From Letharia columbiana (taxonomy: Eukaryota; Ascomycota; Lecanoromycetes; Lecanorales; Parmeliaceae): 64,000 nt of DNA. Of the stretch, positions 1 through 15,400 are shown in pieces. Both the position numbers and the translations under genes were made by a program. The stretch spans positions 1 to 64,000 of the forward strand of contig NW_023501037.1 of the NCBI RefSeq assembly GCF_014066305.1, in the 5' to 3' direction. The notes below the pieces were generated by a model that saw only the letters and a program-made list of their open reading frames with translations, was not told the origin of the DNA and did no database searches. Numbering within the stretch: position 1 is the first letter of the stretch; every line of letters starts with the position of its first letter.

Positions 1-1231
1 TATTATTTTAAATCTATCTCTCTTTAAGAGATTTAATATATATATATATTATTTATCGAGATTAATTATATATTATTTATAGATAATATAATTAATAATT
101 TATAATAATAAGTAATTTATAATTTAATATATTTACGATTTTATATTAACTTATCTTTAAAGAATATTCTTCTTCTTTATATCTTTCTTTTATTATACTT
201 TATATAAAAAGATTTTTAAATATATAGAAGAGAAAAATCTAAGTTAACTATTTATTTAAATATTTAATAATTCTAAAATAGCTTAATAAAGTTAAATAAA
301 TTAATAACTTAATAGATTCGATTTTTATTAATATAGTTAATTAATAATAAATAGAATAAGCTATTATTTTAATCGCTCGCTTAAATATATTAATTATTAA
401 TAGAATATTAGATCTACTAACGATTATTTAAACGATATTCGAAGATAAGTCTTTAAAGAATTTAAATAATATATTAAGTTTCTAAAGTTTAATTACTTAT
501 ATATTTTAGAAGTTAGCTATTTAATAAATCTTTTTACTTATCGAATTATTATTAAATCTATTAATATTTCTATAATATTAAATAACTTACTTCTAAAATC
601 TATAAGTAAAAAGTATTTAAATAAGTTTAATCTTAATATTAGATCTTCGCTTTTTAAATTATAAGATAATTAATAGTCGCGTTAAAGCTTAAATTAACTA
701 TAAGATAAATCTTAACTCGAGAATTATTTATTATTTATATTTCTTTTTAATTCTAAAATAGACGATCGAAGTAAATAATAGCGCTTTATCTTTATAATAT
801 TTAAAGAGTTATAATATAATATAAATAACTAGAGATAGTTAAATATTAAGAGATTACGCTATTAAACTTAATATCTATATAAAGTAATTACTCGTCTTAA
901 TTAATAATAATAAATATTATAAGAATAAGTATAAGAATAATAGTAGTAATAATAGTAATAATATAATTAATTAAGATAAAGTAGAAGTAAAAGAAGATAA
1001 ATAATAAGCTCGAGATTTTATATAAAAAGAGATATTATAAAGAATATCTTAATAAAGAAGCGTTAGTATTATAGAGAGTTAATAGAGATACTAGTTAGCT
1101 AAAATAATATATTCTATTCTACTATAAGAAAATAATCTATTCTTACTCTTAAAGTTATTATTTTATCTCTATTATTATTCGCGAATCTTATTATCTAATT
1201 ATATCGTCTTAAATATTTAATAATATTATTT

Positions 1232-1483
1232 AAAGCTTCTACTATAGCGTAATATACTTTTATACTTTTTAATATTAATCTTTCTTTAACTCTATTATTT
1301 AATAACGCTATTTTTTTTCTAATAATTCGAGTTTCTTTCTTAATATATAAAGTATTTAAAGCTTCTACTATAGCGTAATACGCTTTTTAATATTAATCTT
1401 TCTTTAATCTTACTATTTAATAATACTACTCTTTTTCTAATAATTCGAGTTTCTTTCTTAATATATATAATATTCTTATACTT
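1232..1483. repeat. Two-copy direct repeat, about 126 bp apart, in RIP DNA
   Basis: The string aaagcttctactatagcg starts at 1232 and again at 1358. It is followed in both copies by matching text through ttcgagtttctttcttaat. The copies differ mainly by single substitutions and a small indel. The array shows that local duplication structure survived RIP. Confidence 0.7.
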
Positions 1484-1714
1484 TTAATAAGCTAGCTTTA
1501 ATAATCTATTTATTATTAATAATACTCTTTTCGATAATACTTTATCTCTTAAGTCTTAATAATTAAAGAAATTAAACTTAATTATTATACTCTTTATAAA
1601 TAATAACTTAAATAATAAAAAAGAATAAAGCTATTAAATTTAATATATATTATTACTTTTTTAATAACTTATAAAGAGATTTACTTAAAAATTTAATTTA
1701 TAAATAAATAATCT

Positions 1715-2150
1715 AAAGACGCTTAATATCGATAATAAGACGAATATTATCTATAGATAATAATACTTATTAATATTATATTTACGCTATTAAATTTATT
1801 TTTATAGTTCGTTAACTCGAGATTATCTCTTTTTTAATTAAATAAATTATTTAAAGACGCTTAATATTAGTTAGAAGGCGAATATTATCTATAAATAATA
1901 ATACTTATTAATATTATATCTACGCTATTAAATTTATTTTCATAATTCGTTAACTCGAAATTATCTCTTTTTTAATTAAATAAATTATTTAAAGACGCTT
2001 AATATCGATTAAAAGACGAATATTATTTATAGATAATAATACTTATTAATATTATATCTACGTTATTAAATCTATTTTTATAGCTCGCTAGCTTAGAATT
2101 ATCTCTTTTTTAATTAAATAAGTAATCTAAAGATACTTAATATTAAAGAT
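1715..2150. repeat. 138-bp tandem repeat, three full copies and part of a fourth
   Basis: The anchor aaagacgcttaatat recurs at 1715, 1853 and 1991, and as aaagatacttaatat at 2129, so the spacing is exactly 138 bp each time. Each full unit contains one copy of the 18-bp palindrome (1745, 1883, 2021) and the phrase acttattaatattata. Copies differ mostly by C/T and G/A changes, as expected if a minisatellite was mutated by RIP. Confidence 0.88.
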
Positions 2151-2233
2151 AAGCGTTTTAAATCTCTTATACTTAAGTTATTAGCGTTAGTTAATAAGAT
2201 CTCTTATATTTAATTCTTAATTATTAACGATAA

Positions 2234-2500
2234 TTAACTTAACTTTATTATTAAATCTCTTTATTAATAATTTACTTTATCTATCTCTAGAAGAGTATTT
2301 TAAATTCTTATATACTTAATCTTATTAATATTAGTAATAGATTTTTTATATTTAATTATTAATAATAGCGATAAATCTCTTATATTTAATTATTAGCGTA
2401 ACGATTAACTTAACTTTATCTTTAAATTCTTTATTAATAACTTACTTTATCTATCTCTAGAAGAGCGTTTTAAATCTCTTATATTTAATCGTTAGCGTTA
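2234..2500. repeat. Second tandem duplication, about 171-bp period
   Basis: The stretch beginning ttaacttaacttta at 2234 returns at 2405. Both copies continue through a shared actttatctatctctagaag segment and a following ttttaaat block. It lies directly after the 138-bp array and has a different unit, so the two arrays are distinct. Confidence 0.65.
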
Positions 2501-5500
2501 ACTAACTTAACTCTATTATTAAACTCTTAATAGATTTCTTTTAAAAGTCTATAGCGTAGATAAGAAAGATAATAATTATATATATATAACGCTTTATTAC
2601 TAGATAAGAGATATAAGATATTAAAATTAAGTAAAATAATTATAATCTATATAATATAAGAATAAGTTATAAATAGAATTAGCGAATACGTTATAAATTA
2701 AATTAATAATTATCGAAGTAATTATATATTAATAAGAAGATAAGCTATTATAAAAAGAAAAGAATAAAGATTAATTAAGAATAATATAATATTAAAGTAG
2801 CTAATAAATCTATTAAAAGATCTATCTAAGAATTAATTAAAGATTATTCTTATATTATAGAAATATTTATTATATTAATCTTAATCTAGATTATAAAAAT
2901 TATATTAATAAAATTAAAGACGTAATATAATCTCTATTAAAAAAAATCGCTTATAAGATATTCGCTAATTATTATATATTCTAAAGATACTTTATTATAG
3001 ATATTTTAATATTTAAATTATTTAAATAAAGATAATTAATAGCTAATAGATAGATATTATTTATAAATAATATAATTCTCTTATTTATATTAAACGTATA
3101 TACTTTAGAAAAAAAAGAAGAAGAAAAAAAAAGCTTTATAATCTTAAGTCTTTAAGAATAACTATTTCTCTTATTATTCTTATTATAACTCTTAATTATC
3201 TTATCGCTCTTAATTAACTCTTTTTATACTTTAACGAGTTTTCTTAATAAATTAAAAATTAAGATCGAGATTTCAAAGTAAAGTTAACGCTCTTTTCGCT
3301 TCTCGAACTTCTTAATTAATAATTTATTCTTAATCTATTTAAAAGTTATAAGCTTAAATTTAATTATCTTTAATACTACTAGCTTTCTAATTTTAATATT
3401 TATTAATTTAAATATAAAAGTTTTAATATTATTAAAAGATAGTAAAGATGAAAAAGATATAGTCGAGAACTCTTCTAATATTAAAGAATTAAAGAAATCT
3501 TAATCTAAAGAGAAGATCTCTAAGATTAAGAATTTTTTAAAGATAAAGCTTATAAAAGACGTAGATATAAGTATTAGCTAAGAATTATTTAATATTAATA
3601 ATAGAATTATTATTTATAATATTATCTTCGTTAAATTCGAAGACTTCTTTTTTTATACGCGTATCTTTTTTTTAACTAATTTAACTATTATATTTATATA
3701 TTAATTAATAAAGTAAATAGCGAATATTATCTATAAATAATATTAATAAAAGTTTATTAGAATAAGATATAAATTATAATTAGACGTTCTTTAATAATTA
3801 TTATTTCTTTCTAAACGTTTATTTATTTAGTAAATTATTCTTTATAATTAGATTATATATATTAATCTATTAATCTTATTATAAATACTATTTAAATATA
3901 ATTTAATAGTCTTCTATATAGACTTTATTTATAAGCTTATTTTAAACTTTATTATTATTAAGCTTTAAATATCGCGTTAAACGCGCCTTAACTTCTATAT
4001 TAATAAAATTCTTATTAATATAAATAACGATAATATTAATTATCTTACGCGCTATTATAATCTATAGAACTTAATTATAGAAATAATTATTAATAAGAAT
4101 AAAGATATTATAGACGTTTTTCTATTTAATTTAAATAATATATATATTAATCTATAGAGTTAACTATATATTTAATAATATATTTATAAAGATTATATTT
4201 AAGTAATTCTTTTATAGATTAATTAAGATAGCGCTAATCTTAACGCTAGTAATTAGAACTTATATAAAATAATTCTTATTATTAAATTAATAAATTATCG
4301 TCTCTCGATTCTTAAGTTTATACTTTATATAAATACTAATAATATTAAACTTTAGAATTATTAAAAGAATCTTTATTAGTTATATTATAAAGAGCTAATT
4401 ATAAAAAATAATAATCTTTTAATTATTCTTATTATAGATTTAATAAATAAGATTAATAATATAAAATAGTTTAATTAAGTTATATATAAGATAGTATACT
4501 ATATTAATATAATCGCGATAAATAAATATATTTAAATTAATTTTAATCGAGTTAAAAAAGTAGATAGCGTTATAATCTTTATATTTATAATAAAATTTCT
4601 TAATAATAGTAAATCTATTCTCGTTAAAAGAGATAAAGATAAGATTATTACTTATAACTCTTAGATATAACTTATAATAAAATATTATATTTCTTAAATC
4701 TATTTCTTTTATCTTATTAAATTCTAGATTAAGAAATTAAATATATATTAAGTAAAGCTTAATATACTTCTTTAATTTATATTTACTCTATTAAAGTTTA
4801 ATTATAAATTAATATATTAAGAAAATCTTTATATTAATTCGATAAGAGCTTCTATTAAAGATATTATCGATTTAAATTATAATAATATACTTTAATTAAA
4901 TAAGATAAAGAATTAATAAAATAAAGAGATTAATAAAGAAAGTCGAAAGATAATTAAGCTCTTTATCTAAGATAATCTAGAATTTAAAAATTCTAGAGTT
5001 AATAAGTTAGATAAATTTATTAATATTATTTATAGATAATATCTAATTATAGATATTAGATTTAATAAAGACGTAGTTATTAGTATTAGCGAACTTTAAA
5101 TTAAGAATAATTTAATCTTTATTTTAAAAGAGTAATAAAAGATTAATTAAGTCTAGCGGGTAATTAATTATAAAAATTATTATTAATAGAATATAATATA
5201 TAATATATAAATCTAGAATCGATTTATATATAATTATAAACGAGTTCTTTAGCTTTTAGACTTTATCTTTTATAATTATCGCGAATATATTTAAATAGAA
5301 TAAATAAATAAGATTAAGCTTATCTTCGTTTATATTAATCTTATTATTATTAATTATATTATTATCTTTATAATTAATCTTTAATAATATTATAAATTAT
5401 ATATTTTATTTTAAAAGCTCGAGATATATAGCTTTAATATCTTTATTTTAATATATTAATTAATAAATTTAAGTAATATAGCTATTTAGAATAATAATAA

Positions 5501-8500
5501 GTAAAGCGTTAAAATTATTAAATAAAGAATTAAGATATAATAAAAGATTAATAATAGAGATATTTAAGATCTAGACTTAATAATAAATATTACTTTTCTT
5601 AATAGAGCTATAGAATTACTTTATCGTTAATTAGAGAAAGTAAAAATACTTCTTATTCTTTTAGATATTTAATTTCTATAAGAGTTTAAGAATAAGTATA
5701 ATCTTATATTTTCGATTAACGATATATATAAATAGTTTCTAAATCTTACTTAGCTTAGATATTAAACGATTTATTTTTTATATATAAAATTTTTTATTAA
5801 TCTAAGTCGAGATATTTAAATAAGAAATATCTTACTTAATTAAATTATTATATATTTTCTTATTCTAATTATTCTTACTATAATCTTTCTTATTATAATC
5901 TTTATTATTATTATTAATATCTTTTTTATTATAAATAGCTTTTAATAGCGAATTTAATTAAAATAATAATAGATCGATATTATTTATAGATAATATTAAA
6001 GACTAATATCTTATATAAATAATAAGAAATATTAATATAATAATAGTCTTATCTAAACTTATTTTATTATTTAAAATATCTTTTTAAAGAAGTAAGTTAT
6101 AAATAGTAAGAAGTTAGATAATAATTTATATCTAATATAATAGAAGAAGTAATATATATTAGAATTTATTAATAATAATTAAAATAAACTTAAGAAATAA
6201 CTTAAGAGAATTTATATTTAGAAGTATATACGCGTTAATATAGCTAGACGAGACGATATTAAAAGAATTAATATAATTTTAAAAATTTTAGAATTCTTTA
6301 TATTTAATATTTAAAATATTATTTATTAATTTAAGCGTCTCTCTCTCGCTAATTATCTAATTTAAGAATTATTATTAAAGATTTTAATTTATTAATACTT
6401 AATTATTAAAATTAATTACTTATATCGCTAGATTCTTAATTAATTCGATAAAAGAAATAATAATAATATTATTTTCTAGCGTTAAATAGAGAATATAAAT
6501 CTTACTATTAATCTAGATATATATAATCTTCTATTATTTTATATCGATAATTTCGCGATCTTATAAATATTACTTCTATATTTAAATTATATCTTTAATA
6601 TTCTTAAATAATAGATTTTTAATATTATTATTAAAAACGTTATTCTTTTTTAATTAAACTTTTTATTTTATAATTTAATAATTTAATAAACGAGTTAAAT
6701 TATTTATATATCGCTTTTTATTCTTCTTAATAAAATAAATAATATCTTTATTTATATCGACGTCTTCGAGAATCTAAATCTTCTTCTTAATATTATTTAT
6801 AAATAATATTATTATATTATCTATTCGTTAATTTAAATCTTTTAAATTATAGAAATTAACGATTTATATAAAATTTATTTATATTTTAAATATATCTTTA
6901 TATTAATTAGCTCTTCTTCGCGCCTCTATTATCTTTTACTAGAACTATCGAAGAAGTATATATATCTAATATTAGTCTTCGACGTAAAATTTATAAACTA
7001 ACTCGATATCGGGCTATTTATATTTAAGAATAATTTCTAGATTCTCTTTAAGAATAAGTTTTATTATTATTAATTAGAAGTAGATATTATAAAGATTATT
7101 ATTATAGAAGATAAATAAAGAAAGAGAGATTAGACTTATTTAAGAGAAATCCTCGCTATATAAGATAATAAAGATATTCGCTTAAGCGTATAAAGTATTC
7201 TTACTCTTTTCTTTTATCTTAAATTCTTTTATTCTAGTCTTTACTTATATTATTAAAATTTTCTTATTAGCTTCTTTATCTATAAAGATAATAAGATCTA
7301 AATTTAATTTAAGCTTAAGATATTCTAATAATAATCGATTACTTATAAAAAGCTTATTAATATTTAAAATAAAAACTTCTCGCGAGTTCTTACTAGCTAC
7401 GAATTATTATTTATAATATTTTTATCTTCTAGCGTTTTCTCTATTATCTTCTTCTAGCGATTTATAAATATAAATTTAAAGAGCTTTATTAATATAACGA
7501 GAGTCGAGATTATCTTTACTTTATCTTTAATATTATTAATATCTTTTATTATATTTTTAGCGAATTAGATAAATTAAATACGCTTTTAAATAATAGAAAA
7601 TCTTTAAAGATATAAAAAAAGACGTTAAGCGATTAAAGAATTAAGAAAGATAGATTATATAGTATATAATCTAAAGATAAATAAAAGAAGTAAGAGTTTT
7701 AAAGAGAATTAATATTAAGATTAATAATTAGATAGATAAAGTAGAAGTAATATATAATAAAGTAAGATAGAAGATAAAGAATAATAATAAATATTATCTA
7801 TAAATAAGATCGCGTTAACTTAAATTTTTACTTAAATTTAATAACTAAATATAAACTTATTTAAACTTAAACTTTTATTATATAGATTTTAATTAAATAT
7901 AAAAAGTATAAAAGTAGAATATAAAATTAAATATATAGTAGATATATAGAAGTAATAGAAGTAAGAGAAGATTATTATAATAATTATAATTAAAAGAAAG
8001 AAGAATAATAATTATTATAATAAAGTAAAAGAAAGATAAATAATAATATAAGAAATTATATTAATATAAATAGTCTAAATCTTAATATAACTCTTATCTA
8101 TAGATAATATTTATATAAAATTAAGTTATAAAGAGAATTAAGTAAATATAAAGAATAGAAGAGTAATTAAATTAAATATAATAATAATTTATATTAATTA
8201 ATTCTTATTAGCTATTTATATTATATATATTATTTATAAATAATATATATAAAAGCTTTATTATAGAAAATTCTAAATAAATATATAAGAAGAGATTATT
8301 AAATAGAGAGATAAGAATAATAAAAGATCTTTAAGACTATTACTAATTAGCGTATTATTATATATACTATTTATAGATAATATCTATAAACTCTAAACGT
8401 AATAATATATTAAATAAATAAATATTAATAAGTATAAGTTCTTAGATAATAGCGATATTAACGCGTAATAGAGATTATTATAATAAATTTAAATATATAA

Positions 8501-11500
8501 TAAAGTCGACTAAGAAGCTTAATATTAATTATTATAATTTCTTTATTACTTTAATTTATAAATATAAATAATATTATTAATTAAGTAAATTAGAGTAAGA
8601 TTAAATACTTAAATTATTTATTAAGAAAATTATAGACTCTAGATTATCGATAATAGAATTCTTATCTCTTATTTAATAATTTAATATTATTATTATTTAG
8701 CTACTATCTACTTTAAATTCTATCTTTTAACTCTATTTTAAAATTATTTAATAGATATAATTTTATATTAAAAGTAATATCGACGGGATTCTAGAGATAA
8801 AAAACTTATAAGATATCGACTATTAAGATATAAAGCTATCTATAAAATACTATATCTTAAAATATTTTTTAAATATTCTTAAAAAAAATCTTACTTTTAA
8901 TAAAGAAATACTTAATTATTTTTATTAAATCTTCTTAATTAAATACGAAAGTAGCGATATACTAGTTAATCTTCTTTAGAGAATTAAGCTTATAAATATT
9001 CTACTAAATCTTCTAATTATATCTCTTATTAACTTTATATTAAATTAATAACTTATTTAAATTATATTAGAGAATAATTATTAATCGCTATAAGATATAA
9101 TAGCTTATTTAATATAGAAATTAGCTTATAATATTTAAATATATCTTCTATAATATTATTTTATATAGTTAATATATTAATATTCGAAAAATCGCGATAT
9201 TCTATTATCGAGTTAATAAGTTAAAATTATTATATATAAATAAATCTTTAATATAATTAATTTAAAGTTCGAAATTCTAATATTTATAAAAGATATTTTC
9301 TTTTTAATTAAAGAATTAAGTAATTTAAATATCGACGATATAAGATTAAATATTAATTATACGCTAAATTATAGCGTAATTAAGATTATAAAAACTCTTA
9401 ACTTTATTTATAATTAATAATTTTAATAATTATTTCTTTATCTCGATAACGCTATTAGAGAAATTATAATATTTATATAATCTTATAATTAAGATTTTAA
9501 AAATATATTTAATATAGAATTATAAGATAAATTTAATATTTAGATTAAATAACGACTACGTAATATTAATAGTCACTCGTCTTTTCTTATTATTCTCTTA
9601 ATTAAATAGATTATAATCGTAACGAAGATTAATATTTATATATCTTTCTCGAAATATAACTTAAATATTCTTCTATTTAATTAAAATAATAAGAATATTT
9701 TAAATATAATAAAAGAATTTATAAAATATATTATTAGCTAATTAAAGCTAATTTAGAAGATATAATTAAAAGATAAATAATATCTTTTATAAAAACTAAT
9801 CTATTTAAAATTATATAATTTTATATTACTTAATTACTTATTTAAAATTAAGATTAATAAAATTATATTAATTAGACTTTAAGTTATCTAAATAGCTATC
9901 TTTAGAAATCTTATTATTATTACGACGAAGCGCGCGACGTCGAAGTTACTCTTATTAATATTTATAACTTTTTATTTTTTTTAATATTAATTTAAATTAT
10001 TATAATAATATAATTTCTTTTATAATTAATATAAGAGTATAATAATAAGCGCTAATCGTAATCTTATAAAGACGCTATTAAATTTTCAAAGTAATAAAAT
10101 AATTATTTAACTTAGAACGAGCTCTAATTATTAATACTTTTAGATATATTATTTATCTATTTAAATAGACTAATATAAACTTATTAATCTTTTTAATTAA
10201 AAGTATTTAATAAGAGCGATAAGAGTCTTTAATAATTAAGACTCTTATATAATTATCTATAGATAAATAACTATTAATATTATTTATAAATAATATTAAA
10301 TTATTAAGTTTCTAAATACTCGATAAAGAAGCGATAATTTACGCGATAATAATAAAGTAATTATTAATATTAAATTCGTAATATATAAAGAATAGTTATT
10401 TTATATAATATTTCGATTATATATCAAATAAGAACTTTATTTTTATCGAATCTTTTAATATAATAGCGACTCTTTACTTACTCTTTTTATAATTTTTAAC
10501 TATATTAACTCTTTTTAAATAAAATTCTTAAGTATTAATTATAATTCGATTATATTAATTTACTTTAAAGTATTTATTAATATAAAATTAAGAGAACTCT
10601 AAGTCTTTAAAGTTATTATTATTAAATATAAAATAATTTTTAAATAATATAATAAATAGATCTTTATTACTATTATAGATCTTATTATAAATAAAATTAT
10701 CTTCGCTTTATAATAGATTACTTAAATTTAATTTAATAAAGATTAAATTTATATCGCGCGTTAATATAAAAGAATAGCGTAAGATTATAAGATAATATAT
10801 AATCTATTAAGAATTATAGAATTCTTATATTTATTATTTAAGATAATATATCTTTTATAATAATATAATATTATTAATAATAGAAATATCTTTAACTTTA
10901 ATATTAAGTTACGCGTCGCCTTAACTTAAATAACTCTTATTATAAATATTATAATAGAATTTTATAAGTTTAAAAAAGTTATATTTTATTAAAGCGAGGC
11001 TATTATATTAAATTAAGCTCTTAAAATTATAGATTATAATAATTAATATTAAATTTATAAATTTAGAATATTTATTACTCTTATAAAATATATATTTTTA
11101 AAATTATTTTAATAGATTAATAGATAGTAAATAATTAATATTAATTAAATAATTAGCGCTATTAATACTCTACTCTTTTTTAATATATATCTTATAATTT
11201 ATATTAATATAGCTTCGCGGTTAATACTATTATATATAATAATTATAGATATTTCTAAGCGTAAATTAAATAATATTATTAATCTATTTATTTTATTTAT
11301 TATTATTTAGATATATAATATTAAAATTAATTATTAAAAGATAAGAAAAGAAAATATAAATAGTAATTTTTAAGTTATTATCGGCGATATTATAGTTTAA
11401 ACGAAGTTATTTTATCTTATATAATTTTAAATTATAAATAATTATTTATTAATTTTAAATAATTTATTATAGAAATAATAATTAAAGTATAAAGTAAAAT

Positions 11501-12190
11501 TTATATTAATAAATAGCTAAATTTAAAATATCGAAGATTATATTATTAATATTCTAAAAGTATTAAAATATAAGATCTTTCTTTTAAGTCTAGCGTAAAA
11601 AGCGCTTCTTCGATTTATTAAAATTAATTATCGCTAGATTTTTATTATTTATAAAAAGAGCTTTTTAATTAATAATCTTAAAATTATTTATTACTTTATT
11701 TCGCTTTACGATTTTATTCTAATATAAAAGATATAAAGTATTATTAAAGAAGAACTTTATAAAAAAATATTAATTTTAATAATTAATTATTTCGCGAAGA
11801 AAAAGAATATCTTTAAGAATAATATTAAGATTACTCGCTATTTAATATTAATTAGATTTTAAAAAAGAGTTTAATAATAATATATTATAGATATAGCGAG
11901 TTTTTTAACTAGCTCTAAAAATCTTTATAATATTATTATATAAATCTATAAAGAAAATAATATCTTTAAATATAATTTTTAATCTTCTAGATTTATTTAT
12001 AAAAATTAAAAGATAATTATATCGCTTTAATTTAGAATTAAAATTATATATATTTTTTAATCTATAATTATATTTATTTAAATATTTTAAAAAGAGATTA
12101 ATTATTAAAAGATTAGAAGTATTAAAATTAGTAAAATTAGACTTAACTTCGCTTAATATTAAATATCTTTTAAATTATAAAAAAAGAAAG

Positions 12191-12480
12191 AATTATATTA
12201 AAGAGTATATATATAAGAAATTCTTAAATTAAGAAGAAAGAAAGAATTATATTAAAGAGAGTATAAATAGAATATTCTTAAATTAAGAAGAAAGAGAGAG
12301 TTATATCGAAGAAAGTATAGATAAAGAATTTTTAAATTAAAAAGAAAAGAAAAATTATAAAAAAGAGAGCGAAGATAAAGAATTCTTAAATTAAGAAGAA
12401 AGAAAGAATTATAAAGAAGAGAGTATAAATAAAGAACTTTTAGATTAAAAAGAAAGAAAGAGTTATAGAAAAGAAAGCGA
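12191..12480 (+). repeat. 54-bp (18-codon) tandem repeat, about six copies, in RIP DNA
   Basis: An anchor reading aattat or gttat recurs at about 12191, 12245, 12299, 12353, 12407 and 12461, exactly 54 bp apart. Because 54 is 18 codons, every unit keeps the same frame. In that frame the units read roughly (E/K)ERK(N/S)Y.(E/K)ES.(N/D)KEFLN followed by one TAA per unit. A single TAA at the same place in each unit is what RIP of CAA (Gln) would give. I infer a dead gene or transposon ORF that encoded an 18-residue repeat. The original protein family is unknown. Confidence 0.75.
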
Positions 12481-15400
12481 ATTTAAAAATCTCTCTATAA
12501 ATATATAAATATTTAATTATAATAATAAATATAGAAAACTCTATCGCTCGACTTTAATTATAGATATATATTTATAATTAAAATATTTATAATCTTAATA
12601 AAATTCTAAATAAATAGAATATTAAGAGTTTATCTACTTAGTTTACGCGATTTATTAAAATTTAAAAAAGCTTCTTTAAATAGTAATCTAATTAAAGATT
12701 AAGTAATTATATTACTCTTATTTTAAGATTTAATTAAAAGATTAAATATAATTTAAAAGAGAAATTATTATTATTATAATCTTATTTTAATAAAGATAAT
12801 ATCGCTATTCTTCTCTAACTCTCTTAATAAATTAAAATTCTCTATAATATTAATAAGCTAATTATTTTTTATTTAAATTATCTCTTATTACTTAACTATA
12901 ACTCTAAAGAATAAAAAACTCATAAGATTTAAGAATTATAATAAAATAGTTATATCTACTTATAGAAATTAGATTTTATATTTAATTTAATATCTAGCTT
13001 AATATTTAGTTATAGTCTCGCGAGCGAAAGTATATTTTTCTTTTAAATTTTTTTTAGAATAAGTTATTATAATAAAGAAAAGAGAGTAAAGAAATAAAGA
13101 TTATATTTTTATAAGAGATAAGATTAGATTAAATATATAGTAAGCGCGTAATAAATATAAGTTAAAGATAAAATTCTATATTAAAATAGTTAGAAATAAA
13201 ATAATAGAGAGTTTTTTTTTTATTTAGATAAATATTATCTATAGATAATAATAACTTATTAGCGATATTTAATTAAATAAATTATATATAATAATAATAG
13301 CGTAAAGCTAAATTTAATTAAATATATTATTTATAATAATAGATAATATTAATTTTTTAATAGAGTAAGATTAAATTTAATTAAATATATTATTTATAAT
13401 AATAAGCGATATTAAAATATTTAGCTTCGCGCGTAATTATAAGTAAAAGTTATTATTAAATAAAATATATTTAAGTAAATATAATCTATAAATTTTAATA
13501 TCGCGATTATAGATTATTAAAAGATTTTAAATAAAATAATATATAAAGAAGAAAGTAGATTAGATAATTAAAAATCGAGAATATTATTAAATTTAGCGTA
13601 TTCGCTTTTATAATCTTAAATCTTAATATTATTATAAAAAGGCGTAAAATAATAAAATGATTATAAAGTTTAATAATATATTTAATAATAGAATTAATCT
13701 TTAAAAAATATTAAAACTTCGAGATATACGAAGTAAATCTATATTCGTTAAGTCTCTAAATATACGAAGTATATTATTAAAACTAGACTTTAAAAGAAAC
13801 TCTAATATAGAATATACGATATCGACGTCTTAGCGTAAGTAGCGTTAAGGTCTATAATATATTAAATCTAATATTTCTTTAACTTTAAAATCTAGTAAAT
13901 TAAATATTAGAACGATATCGTAATATCTAGAATATATCTTTATTTATTAAATACTCTCTTATTTAAGTTAATAACTTAAATATCTATAATAATAATAATA
14001 TTTAATTACTTCGTTAACGCTATAAGTTTAACTATAATAAATATACTATTATATTTTTATAAATTAAATTAATATTTCTAATTACGAAGCTTATTTTATA
14101 AAAAAAAAAGAAATTTATTATTATTCTTCTCGCTATTATTCGATTTAATAATATTAAATTTTTTTAATAATATATTTATAAAACTAATTTTTTCTTATAA
14201 TATTTAATTATAAAGTTAAATATAGTTAATTTCTTAATCTAGCGAATTTACTTTATATTAAGCTCTTTTATTATTATAAAATAATATAAATTATTATAAT
14301 CTAAAATTATATAAATAAAGTACTTATTATTTTATAAATAATATCTTTAATTCTTAAAATCTAATATAATTATATAGAGCTCTTTATTATATATATTCTA
14401 ATAAGACTTAATATCTTTAAATTTATAGTTAAAAAAAGTAATAGAGTATTATTATATATTCTTATTTAATTAATTAAATATATTATTTATATTTATATTA
14501 AAAATATTAATCTTTATAATAAGCGATACTTTTTAATTATAATATTTTAATATAAATATAATAATAAATACTCGCTTAAGTATCTTAAAAGTCTTATATA
14601 TTTTCTTATTAAATATAAAAAGTAATTTAATTTTATCTTTTTTTACTTTTTAAATTAAATCTATTAAAAATATAATTATCTATAAAAAGTCTTATATAAA
14701 TTATTAATAAAAAATTATAAATCTTAAAAAGACTATAATATTCTTAATAGACTCTAATTCTAATTATTTAATAATAGTCTTAATACGCGATAACTCTATT
14801 TAAATACTACGCTAATTTATTAAAAACTTTAAAAAAATAATCTTATTATAATTAAAAGTATATTTTAATAACTTTATATAAAGTTAATACTTTAATAATA
14901 TATATAATATTTTATATATATACTTTTAATATAATTCTTTTATTTCGAAATAGATTAATATATTATTTATATAGAAGATATTAATATATAATTTAAATAC
15001 TTTATTTACGTAAGCTTAAAAGATTACGAGAATATTTATAAGATTAAAAGATATTATTTAATATTCGAACTAGTTATAGCGAGTTTAAAAGACGATTTTT
15101 TACTTATCTTTCTTTTATACTTATATTTAATAATATATATTATAAATATTAATTTTAATAAAGTACTTTATATATATAAATCTTTTTAAAATCTTTAAGA
15201 GTAGTAATAATAAATAATTATTCTTAATAGTTATTTTATTAAATCTTCGATAGTTAATATATAATTATAGCGAGTTATTTAATTTCTTAATAAATAATAC
15301 TAGCGAGTTAATCTAATTAATTAAAAATTAAATTTATTTTCTTTTAAGCGTAGTATTTAGATAATCTCTAATCGCTATAAGTTTATTATACGATATATTA

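Larger units (their letters stand above)
71..13250. repeat. Dispersed 18-bp palindrome, 13 clear copies
   Basis: The perfect palindrome TATTATYTATARATAATA recurs at 71, 1745, 1883, 2021, 3055, 3725, 5024, 5978, 6791, 8228, 8365 (one mismatch), 10278 and 13233. Looser copies lie near 7792, 8094, 10252 and 13325. Variation is confined to the C/T and G/A pair flanking the TATA centre, in step with RIP transitions. I found no copy between 13.4 kb and the end of the AT block, nor in the gene-bearing part. It could be a hairpin, a transposon end or an insertion-target motif. Confidence 0.7.
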
